Assembly (NCBI RefSeq): GCF_003076135.1
Contig: NZ_QDGZ01000001.1
Coordinates: 1-64,000, forward strand
From: Nocardioides gansuensis
GTDB lineage: Bacteria; Actinomycetota; Actinomycetes; Propionibacteriales; Nocardioidaceae
DNA: 64,000 bases
Direction of reading: 5' to 3'
This document shows positions 27,145 through 33,709 of this stretch, one piece after another (positions within the stretch are counted from its first letter, which is position 1; every line of letters begins with the position of its first letter). The notes under the pieces are model-generated. The model had not been told where the DNA came from, made no database searches, and saw only the letters and a list, made by a program, of their open reading frames with translations. The position numbers were made by a program, and so were the translations under genes.

Positions 27145-27933
27145 TCAGCCCTGCTGCCGGCCGGGCTCCTCGAGCGGGGCGGCGTAGCGAAGGTCGAGCA
27201 GGCCGTCGTACGCCGGAGCCGTGGCCTCGGCCAGCACCTGCACGTCCCAGCCGACGCCGCCCGTCGGGTCGGCTGCGTCCTCGCGGTAGATGTCGAGGTA
27301 GCGGTCGCCCTCGATCGAGGACAGGAGCTCCCCCTGGTCGCCGATGCCGACGATGACGTACGGCGGGGAGTAGGGCACGCCGTGCAGGCTGACCGAGGTG
27401 CCGTCGCACTTGATGCCGGTGGTCGAGATCAGTCGCTGGCCCTGCAGCGTGACCGCGGTGGCGCCGGCACGCCACATCGCGTTGACCACGGCCTGGATGT
27501 CCTGCTGGTGCACGACGTAGAGGTTCGGGTCGTACTCCAGGTCGTCGTCCGGGTCGGTATCGGCCAGCGCCTTGGCGGCCGCCGCCTCCTCCGCCGTGGC
27601 GTCGGTCAGCGTCACCTGCACCGCAGGGCCGGTCTTCGGCACCATGCCGGCTCGGTCCTCCAGGACCTCGATCTCCTCCTGGTAGCGGTTGACGTCGCGG
27701 CCGCCCAGCTCGGCGCTCAGCTGCTCGACCTCAGCGTCGAGCTGGGCGACCTGCCAGGTGAGCTCCTCGGTCTCCTCACGCTCCTCCCGCACGACAGACG
27801 CGAGGTCGCCGTAGCGGCCGCCGCGCAGGTCGGTGCCCTCGCTGTGCTCGGCACTCACCGCGAAGAGCGCGCCACTGGCCAGCACCACCACCGGGGTGCC
27901 GATCCGCCATGCGAGTGCCCTGCCGCGTGCCAC
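27145..27933 (-). CDS. DUF881 family membrane protein
   Basis: About 262 residues. There is an N-terminal membrane helix (WRIGTPVVVLASGALFAVSA), a coiled-coil stretch rich in Glu/Gln (EEREETEELTWQVAQLDAEV), then the DUF881 domain (DIQAVVNAMWRAGATAVTLQ, RLISTTGIKCDG). It is usually found near crgA and sepF-type division genes; its function is unknown. GTG 27933 is chosen because the longer frame would overlap crgA on the other strand. It converges with pknB, seven bases apart. Confidence 0.85.
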   Translation of the reverse strand: MARGRALAWRIGTPVVVLASGALFAVSAEHSEGTDLRGGRYGDLASVVREEREETEELTWQVAQLDAEVEQLSAELGGRDVNRYQEEIEVLEDRAGMVPKTGPAVQVTLTDATAEEAAAAKALADTDPDDDLEYDPNLYVVHQQDIQAVVNAMWRAGATAVTLQGQRLISTTGIKCDGTSVSLHGVPYSPPYVIVGIGDQGELLSSIEGDRYLDIYREDAADPTGGVGWDVQVLAEATAPAYDGLLDLRYAAPLEEPGRQQG

Positions 27934-28003
27934 GACGACTACGCTAGCCCCCCGGTGGCGACTGCTAGCTGCCGCCGACGATCCGCGAAGAGGGAGAACC
28001 CCT

Positions 28004-28471
28004 GTGTCCAAGTCCAGCTCGTCCGTGTCCAGCTCGGTGGGCGCCGGCCCCGGCCCCAAGACCTGGTCCATCCGCTTCCTGGTGGCCCTCCTGCTCATCG
28101 TCGCCGGCATCGGCTGGATCGCCTGGTACTACACGTTCGTTCGCCCCGACCCCACCGCCTTCCCGCCCGTCGAGGGCAAGCCGAAGGCGATCGCCGACCT
28201 CGGCCTGTGGAACTACGCCATCGGCTTCGGCGCGTTCATGGTGGGCCTGGCGCTCTCGGCGCACCCCTCGACGCCCTTCGGCCGCGGCCGCGGCGTCGTG
28301 ATCGGCATGCTCGGCTGCTTCCTGGCCGGCCTGCTGTGGATCTGCACGTTCTACGTCTTCTCCGACGACCTCTCCGCCCTGTGGGTCCTCAACGACCTGG
28401 GCCAGTGGAACCTCGTCGTCGGCATCGCCTTCATGGCCGTCGGCTTCACCTTCGCCACGCGCTGGGAGTGA
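28004..28471 (+). CDS. crgA: CrgA cell-division protein, tandem-duplicated form
   Basis: 155 residues with four membrane helices, where ordinary CrgA has about 85-95 residues and two. The first unit (about 20-85) runs LVALLLIVAGIGWIAWYYTF to DLGLWNYAIGFGAFMVGLAL. The second (about 95-155) runs IGMLGCFLAGLLWICTFYVF to DLGQWNLVVGIAFMAVGFTF and ends ATRWE, the usual CrgA ending. CrgA is a septum-associated inhibitor/scaffold that binds FtsZ, FtsQ and PBPs. GTG 28004 has GAGGGAG upstream. The stop overlaps the next gene as GTGA. Confidence 0.88.
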   Translation: MSKSSSSVSSSVGAGPGPKTWSIRFLVALLLIVAGIGWIAWYYTFVRPDPTAFPPVEGKPKAIADLGLWNYAIGFGAFMVGLALSAHPSTPFGRGRGVVIGMLGCFLAGLLWICTFYVFSDDLSALWVLNDLGQWNLVVGIAFMAVGFTFATRWE

Positions 28472-28809
28472 CCGAGCGCCTCTTCGTCTACGGCACCCTC
28501 GCCCCGGGTCGCCCCAACCACCACATCCTCGCGGAGGTGTCCGGCGAGTGGGAGCCGGCGACGGTCCGGGGCCGGCTGCTGCCCCACGGCTGGGGCGCCG
28601 CGATCGGCTACCCCGCCCTCGTCCTCGACGACCGCGCCCCCGAGGTCGCGGGCTACCTCTTCAGCTCCGAGCGGCTGCGCGAGCTCTGGGATCGGCTCGA
28701 CGAGTTCGAGGGTCCCGGCTACGCGCGGGTGCTCACCTCGGTCACGCGCCAGGGCGGGGACGTCGTCGAGGCCCAGCTCTACGTCCTGCGCGAGCTCCCC
28801 GACGGCTGA
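28468..28809 (+). CDS. gamma-glutamylcyclotransferase-like (AIG2) protein
   Basis: 113 residues. The fold signature is LFVYGTLAPGRPNH at residues 4-17, and the likely general-base Glu lies in DEFEGPGY. Members release 5-oxoproline from gamma-glutamyl amines or dipeptides. It is coupled to crgA by a GTGA overlap, an association that has no obvious functional reason. A strong hairpin follows at 28849. Confidence 0.85.
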   Translation: MTERLFVYGTLAPGRPNHHILAEVSGEWEPATVRGRLLPHGWGAAIGYPALVLDDRAPEVAGYLFSSERLRELWDRLDEFEGPGYARVLTSVTRQGGDVVEAQLYVLRELPDG

Positions 28810-28848
28810 CAGGCGCGCACGGCGCCGAGCGCAGGCGACTCCCAGCAC

Positions 28849-28889
28849 CGCTCGGTCTTGCCCCCGCTGAGCCGGGGCAAGACCGAGCG
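28849..28889. terminator. 16-bp perfect inverted repeat, probable bidirectional terminator
   Basis: CGCTCGGTCTTGCCCC and GGGGCAAGACCGAGCG are separated by 9 bases. It sits 40 bases after the AIG2-like gene. There is no clear T-run, as is common for actinobacterial hairpin terminators. Confidence 0.75.
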
Positions 28890-29011
28890 CGTCCGCGACC
28901 CCCATCGACTCGCGGGCGGGATGAACGCGCCGAGGCAGAAATCGACCGTCCAGTCTTCGCCGTCGAGACGGTTCGGTCATGCCCAAAAGTGGGTAGATCA
29001 CCCGGTCCGTC

Positions 29012-29080
29012 CTCCACAGGTTGGGGAGGAACCTGTGGAGAGTTACACACGTGTAGTTCTCCACAGGTGAGTCCACAAGC
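29012..29080. promoter_or_regulatory. cluster of four TCCACA cores in nested inverted repeats
   Basis: TCCACA occurs at 29013, 29034 (reverse), 29060 and 29072. The first pair forms CTCCACAGGTT/AACCTGTGGAG (7-base loop). The second and third form 18-base arms, ACCTGTGGAGAGTTACAC against GTGTAGTTCTCCACAGGT, with two mismatches. TCCACA is the core of actinobacterial DnaA boxes, but the flanks are not consensus. The cluster lies 40 bases beyond the 3' end of the rhomboid gene and downstream of the crgA unit. Confidence 0.6.
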
Positions 29081-29121
29081 TGGGGACAACTCAGGCGGGA
29101 CAGCCCAGCCGAGGACAGCCG

Positions 29122-30072
29122 TCACGTCAGCGCGGCGGCGCGGACCGCGGTGAGCACGAGCAGCGCGGCGCCCAGCCCGCCGACGCCGAGCAGCTGCAGC
29201 TGGGACCGCCGGGCGCGCGGCGCGTAGACCAGGATGGCCGTCACCGCGAGGCCGGCGAGGAAGCCGCCGAGGTGGCCCTGCCAGGAGATGTTGGGCACGG
29301 CGAAGGTGATGAAGAGGTTCACGGCGAGCAGCCCGAGCATCGGGCGGAGGTCGGCGCCCACCTTGATCACGAGCACCAGCAGGGCGCCGAAGAGCCCGTA
29401 GATCGCGCCCGAGGCGCCGAGGGTGAGCTGCAGCGGCGACGCGAGCCAGAAGGCCGCGACCGACCCGGCGAGCCCGGCGATCAGGTAGAGCGCGAGGAAC
29501 CGCACCCGGCCGAGCACCGCCTCGAGCTGCGGGCCGAGCATGTAGAGGGCCAGCATGTTGCCGGCGATGTGCCAGAGCTCGACGTGCAGGAAGGCGCTGG
29601 ACACCAGCTGCCACCAGGCGCCGTCGACGACCCCGGGCAGCCACACGGCGCCCTCGGCCACGCACGTCCCCTCGGGCAGGTCGTAGACGTAGCCGTCACC
29701 CGGCGCGCACGCCCCGTCGGCCCGGAGCCCGAGCAGCTCGATCAGCCGGCTGTTTCGCCAGCCACTCGTCAGCACCCCCAGCCACACCGCGAGGTTGATG
29801 CCGATCAGGACGAGCGAGGTGAGCGCGGGATTGGCGCTGCGCGCCCCGCCGTACGCCGCGCGTCCCTGCCGCGTGGACTTCGCGCCCTCCGCGACGCAGC
29901 TGGGGCACTGGAAGCCGACGGCCGCGTCGCGCATGCAGTCGGGGCAGATCGGGCGTTCGCAGCGCTGACACCGGATCCAGGTCTCCCGGCCGGCGTGCCG
30001 GTAGCAGGTCGGCACGCCGGCGGGCGGCTCCCCTCCCGCGGAGGGGCCGTGCTGGGAGGGGGGCACCGTCAT
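29122..30072 (-). CDS. rhomboid intramembrane serine protease with N-terminal zinc-binding motif
   Basis: 316 residues. The N-terminal 65 residues hold a Cys/His cluster of B-box/zinc-ribbon type (CYRH, CQRCERPICPDCM, CPSC). The rhomboid core has seven or so helices with HVELWHIAGNMLALYMLGP, catalytic Ser in GASGAIYGLFGA and catalytic His in WQGHLGG. It cleaves transmembrane substrates within the membrane; the substrate is unknown. It follows ppiA on the minus strand. Confidence 0.92.
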   Translation of the reverse strand: MTVPPSQHGPSAGGEPPAGVPTCYRHAGRETWIRCQRCERPICPDCMRDAAVGFQCPSCVAEGAKSTRQGRAAYGGARSANPALTSLVLIGINLAVWLGVLTSGWRNSRLIELLGLRADGACAPGDGYVYDLPEGTCVAEGAVWLPGVVDGAWWQLVSSAFLHVELWHIAGNMLALYMLGPQLEAVLGRVRFLALYLIAGLAGSVAAFWLASPLQLTLGASGAIYGLFGALLVLVIKVGADLRPMLGLLAVNLFITFAVPNISWQGHLGGFLAGLAVTAILVYAPRARRSQLQLLGVGGLGAALLVLTAVRAAALT

Positions 30073-30082
30073 GTGCGTGAGG

Positions 30083-30592
30083 TCAGCGCTCGATCGTGAC
30101 CGACTCGATGACGACCGGGTCGACCGGGCGGTCCATCTGGCCGGTGCGGGTCGTGGCGATGGCGTCGACGACGTCGCGCGAGGCCTGGTCGGCCACCTCG
30201 CCGAAGATCGTGTGCTTGCGGTTCAGCCACGGCGTCGGCGCCACCGTGATGAAGAACTGCGAGCCGTTGGTCCCCGGGCCGGCGTTGGCCATCGCGAGCA
30301 GGTAGGGCTTGTCGAAGACGAGCTCGGGGTGGATCTCGTCCTTGAAGGTGTAGCCCGGGCCGCCGGTGCCGGTGCCCTGCGGGCAGCCGCCCTGGATCAT
30401 GAACCCGTCGATCACGCGGTGGAAGCCCAGGCCGTCGTAGAACGGGCCGGTCCTGCCGTCGCCGGCGTCGTAGGACTTGGTGCCCTCGGCGAGACCGACG
30501 AAGTTGTCGACCGTCTCGGGCGCGTGGTTGGGGAAGAGATTGATGACGATGTCGCCCCGGTTGGTCTTCAGGGTGGCCTTCGGCTCAGCCAT
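30083..30592 (-). CDS. ppiA: cyclophilin-type peptidyl-prolyl cis-trans isomerase
   Basis: 169 residues with no signal peptide, so cytoplasmic. The cyclophilin signature is FYDGLGFHRVIDGFMIQGG (catalytic Arg in FHRV), then NTFKDE-like GYTFKDEIHPELVF and ANAGPGTNGSQFFI. ATG 30592 (MAEPKATLKTNRG) matches the usual N-terminus; the longer frame is not needed. The rhomboid gene follows 11 bases downstream, an arrangement common in this lineage. Confidence 0.94.
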   Translation of the reverse strand: MAEPKATLKTNRGDIVINLFPNHAPETVDNFVGLAEGTKSYDAGDGRTGPFYDGLGFHRVIDGFMIQGGCPQGTGTGGPGYTFKDEIHPELVFDKPYLLAMANAGPGTNGSQFFITVAPTPWLNRKHTIFGEVADQASRDVVDAIATTRTGQMDRPVDPVVIESVTIER

Positions 30593-30768
30593 GGTGTGCC
30601 TCTCTCGCGTACGTCGTGCGTGTCGCGTCGATCCTGCCACGACCCCATGTGTGCAGACGCCGGCCCCTCCGCAGGAGTTGATGCCGCCGGGCGTCGGGCT
30701 GGCCCCGGTTGGGTACCCATGGTGGGATGGTGGGACCAGGCGACATCAGTGGCGACCAGGAGGCACGC

Positions 30769-31473
30769 ATGCACATCCGCCGGAAGCAGACGTTCATGGA
30801 CCGGGCTCAGGACTACGTCGAGTCGGTCATCCCCCAGCTCGAGGCCGCAATCGAGTCGGCGATCGAGAAGGCCGGTCCGGCCATCGCTGACGCCCGCGAC
30901 AAGGCCGCCCCGATCCTCGCCGAGGGCAAGGCGAAGGCCGCCGACAAGGCCGCCACCGGCGCTGCACTCGCGTCGACCGGCGCCGCCCTGGCCGCCGAGA
31001 AGGCCGCGGCCGGCCGCGACCTCGCAGCCGCGAAGGTCGCGGAGATCAAGGGGGGCGAGCCCGAGCCCAGCGGCGGCAAGCTGAAGAAGTTGCTCCTCCT
31101 CGGTGGCCTGCTGGCGATCGGCGGCGCGGTGTACGCCAAGCTCCGCGGCCAGCAGCACAGCAACTCCTGGCAGTCGTCCTACACCCCGACCCCACCGCCG
31201 TCGTCCGCCGGCTCCTCGACTCCCTCGACCGCGCCCGGCGCCGCGGTTACCGGGACCGCGCCCGGCGGCACGGACGCGCTCGAGGACCCGCTGACCGACC
31301 CGCTCCCGCCCTCGGGGGGCACCTACGGTGGGGAGACCGTGAGCGACGACATCGGCGGCGCCGAGCCCGGCGAGGCGCTCAGTGACGCCGCCGAGCACCC
31401 GCACCGTGCGACCACGCCCGACGACCCGGCCGAGAGCGTCGACGTCACCGACCCGGGCGCCCCGCGGCCCTGA
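30769..31473 (+). CDS. Ala-rich helical membrane-linked protein (DUF5324-like)
   Basis: About 234 residues. ATG 30769 has AGGAGG five bases upstream. Residues about 15-110 are a long Ala/Lys/Glu-rich helix (AKAADKAATGAALASTGAAL) with amphipathic periodicity. One short hydrophobic segment (KLLLLGGLLAIGGAVYAKL) follows. The C-terminal half is Pro/Ser/Thr/Gly/Asp-rich and probably disordered. It resembles actinobacterial DUF5324/YtxH-like proteins of unknown function; this assignment is tentative. Confidence 0.7.
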   Translation: MHIRRKQTFMDRAQDYVESVIPQLEAAIESAIEKAGPAIADARDKAAPILAEGKAKAADKAATGAALASTGAALAAEKAAAGRDLAAAKVAEIKGGEPEPSGGKLKKLLLLGGLLAIGGAVYAKLRGQQHSNSWQSSYTPTPPPSSAGSSTPSTAPGAAVTGTAPGGTDALEDPLTDPLPPSGGTYGGETVSDDIGGAEPGEALSDAAEHPHRATTPDDPAESVDVTDPGAPRP

Positions 31474-31499
31474 CCCCGTGCGGGCTGGCCGTCGACTGC

Positions 31500-31826
31500 T
31501 CAGACGAGCTCGGGGTGCTCCACCCGCAGCCGGCCGGCGACCCTGGCCTCGACCCAGAAGATGAGCAGCGGCACGAGGCCGGCGAGCAGCATCAGGCCCA
31601 TGAACTGCATCGACCAGTTGGCCCGCCGCGCGAGCAGGAAAGCGACGACGACGTAGGCGATGTAGACCCACCCGTGGATCAGCCAGATGATGCTCAGCGA
31701 CTCGCCGAGCTGCTGCAGGGTGCTGCCCTCGGCGAGCAGGTACTTCATCAGCGAGCCGATGCTGCCCACGACGAGCAGGACACCGACCACGAGCGCCAGG
31801 ATCCGGTAGGCGGGGAAGAGCTTCAC
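31500..31826 (-). CDS. DUF3817 membrane protein
   Basis: 108 residues with three predicted helices (RILALVVGVLLVVGSIGSLM, WLIHGWVYIAYVVVAFLL, MGLMLLAGLVPLLIFWV). The pattern matches DUF3817, often found near SURF1-like or heme/copper genes; the function is unknown. GTG 31826 overlaps the SURF1 stop as GTGA, so it is the last gene of the three-gene minus-strand unit. Confidence 0.85.
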   Translation of the reverse strand: MKLFPAYRILALVVGVLLVVGSIGSLMKYLLAEGSTLQQLGESLSIIWLIHGWVYIAYVVVAFLLARRANWSMQFMGLMLLAGLVPLLIFWVEARVAGRLRVEHPELV

Positions 31827-32551
31827 GCCGGCGAGTCTGTCACGGCGTCGGCGGCCGCCTCGGCGCGGGTGTCCCGCACCCAGCGCCACCAGATGAAGGC
31901 GGCGAAGCCCCCGAAGACCCACCACTCGATGGCGTAGAGCAGGTTGCGCAGCGCCGTGAACCGGCCGGCCTCCGGCAGCGAGGCGAGCGACGCCGGCTCC
32001 AGCCCGGTGCCAGCGGCGTCGGCAACGACGTACGCCGAGTAGAGGTCCGTGTCGACGCGCTGCACGGCGTCGGCGACGCGGAGCTCGGGCAGCACGTCGT
32101 CAGACGGGTCTTCGTCGACCGCCGTACCGCTGCCCTCCGGCGGCTGCAGCCAGCCGGTCACCTCGCCGGCCCCGGACGGCGCCGGCACCTCGGTCGTCGG
32201 GGCCCAGCCGCGCACCACGAGCACCGCCGCGTCCGCGGCCCCGAGCGCCAGCGGCGTCACAGCCCAGTAGCCGTCCCGGCCCGCGTCGGAGCGTGGCACC
32301 AGGAAGGAGCCCTCGGGCAGCCAGGTGCCGGAGACCGTCACCGGCCGGCCGACGTCCCCGCCCGGGAACGGGTCGTCGGCGCCCATCACCGACGTCAACG
32401 GCACCGGCTCGGCGCTGGTGAGGTCGCGCGCCTCGGCCGCCCGCCGCGCCTGCCACGCCTCGAGCTGCCACCAGCCCAGGGCGCCGGCGGCGCCGACGAG
32501 CACGAGCGCGACGAGCGTCGCGGCGACCAGCCGCCTCAGCAAGGACGTCAC
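31823..32551 (-). CDS. SURF1-family cytochrome oxidase assembly protein
   Basis: 242 residues with a membrane helix at each end (LVAATLVALVLVGAAGALGW and YAIEWWVFGGFAAFIWWRW). Between them lie SURF1 landmarks: a GTWLPEGSFLVP strand, VLVVRGWAPTT, and the C-terminal LRNLLYAIEWW motif. SURF1 helps insert heme a into cytochrome c oxidase subunit I. GTG 32551 overlaps the upstream lipoprotein stop as GTGA. Confidence 0.88.
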   Translation of the reverse strand: MTSLLRRLVAATLVALVLVGAAGALGWWQLEAWQARRAAEARDLTSAEPVPLTSVMGADDPFPGGDVGRPVTVSGTWLPEGSFLVPRSDAGRDGYWAVTPLALGAADAAVLVVRGWAPTTEVPAPSGAGEVTGWLQPPEGSGTAVDEDPSDDVLPELRVADAVQRVDTDLYSAYVVADAAGTGLEPASLASLPEAGRFTALRNLLYAIEWWVFGGFAAFIWWRWVRDTRAEAAADAVTDSPA

Positions 32552-33585
32552 AGGCCCGTCGGCTCCTCCATCGGCGTCACCTCGGGGCACACCGCGAACG
32601 GCAGCACGTCGGTGAGCACGAGAGTGGCGGCGGCGGCCGGGTCGGCGACGTCCCAACCGATCCGCCCGGTCGAGGGGTCGGACACCTGCCGGGTGAAGCC
32701 GTCGGCCCAGCCGATCGAGCCGCTCATCGGGCCAGTCGTCGAGGACATGGACTTCACCAGCGCCGCCCGCGCGAAAACGTCGGTGCGGTCCAGTCCCAGC
32801 CGGGCCGTCGCCTTGCCGTCCACGAAGGAGATCGAGAACGCCTCGAGGCCGCCGAAGTGCGCCACGTCGTGCGCGGCCAGCACGGCGTCCTGGTCCTCGA
32901 CGCCGGCATCCGGCCCGAGGACGTCGCCGAGCGGCACGCAGCCGGCGCGGTAGTACGCCGACTCCGCGGCGGCGTCGGGCACCAGCTCGGAGATCCCCGG
33001 CCGCTCGCCCCAGGTGTCCTCGCCCGCCTCGGCCATCCCCACGGAGACGAGGTGGCGCTTCCGGTCGACCTCGGCGCCGCCCAGCCCGGCGACCCCCGCC
33101 TTCACGGCGCCCGCCACCCGCGCCATGTCCAGGTCGGGCCGGAAGCCGAGGATCCAGCCCGCGCCCTCCGGCGTGGTGAACCGCGCCTCCCAGTCCACGT
33201 CGTCCTGGGTGAAGCCGTGGTCGAGCCAGAGCTCGGAGCTGTCCTCCCGGAGCATCCCGCCGGCCAGCAGCACCGTCGTGCGGGGCGCCTGCTCCCAGTA
33301 GGCGCTGCGGTCGGTCATCAGGTCGTCACTGGTCAGGTCCGGCACGCCCAGCTGCGCACGCGACTCGTCGAAGTCGGTCACGGTCACGACGGCGGCGTCC
33401 GCCGGGACGAGGGAGAGGGCGGCTTCCGCGGCGGGCTGCGCCGTCTTCGCGTCGTACGCCGCGATGGTGGGCTCCGGCGTCGGGACGACCGGGGCGGGCC
33501 GGAGCTCGGGCTCGCCGCCGCAGGCAGCAGCACCCAGCAGCACCGCCGCCGAGGCGAGCCGGGTGAGCGTGGGCAGCCTGGACAC
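32548..33585 (-). CDS. lipoprotein of unknown function
   Basis: 345 residues. The lipoprotein signal ends in a lipobox-like GAAACGGE, placing Cys near residue 22. The mature part has two-domain character with repeated Asp/Ala-rich stretches and at least two further Cys (YRAGCVPLGD, FAVCPEVTP). I recognise no family. GTG 33585 places the signal peptide correctly; upstream in-frame codons are not needed. It overlaps SURF1, so a role in respiratory-complex maturation is possible but purely contextual. Confidence 0.75.
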   Translation of the reverse strand: MSRLPTLTRLASAAVLLGAAACGGEPELRPAPVVPTPEPTIAAYDAKTAQPAAEAALSLVPADAAVVTVTDFDESRAQLGVPDLTSDDLMTDRSAYWEQAPRTTVLLAGGMLREDSSELWLDHGFTQDDVDWEARFTTPEGAGWILGFRPDLDMARVAGAVKAGVAGLGGAEVDRKRHLVSVGMAEAGEDTWGERPGISELVPDAAAESAYYRAGCVPLGDVLGPDAGVEDQDAVLAAHDVAHFGGLEAFSISFVDGKATARLGLDRTDVFARAALVKSMSSTTGPMSGSIGWADGFTRQVSDPSTGRIGWDVADPAAAATLVLTDVLPFAVCPEVTPMEEPTGL

Positions 33586-33709
33586 AGAGGGAAGTCTCCC
33601 CCACGCGTGGCCGAACGCCCGCGGGAGGGCCGCTCGATCCTCCCGCAAATGGGGCATGCCTGTGATGCAGTGCCTCGCCTAGCGTTCAAACCACACAAGC
33701 CAAGGGGCC

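Noticed and set aside
29012..29080. Candidate replication origin from the TCCACA cluster
   Set aside because: The real origin neighbourhood (dnaN-gnd-recF-gyrB-gyrA) is at the right end; the boxes here lack consensus flanks and there is no AT-rich unwinding region.
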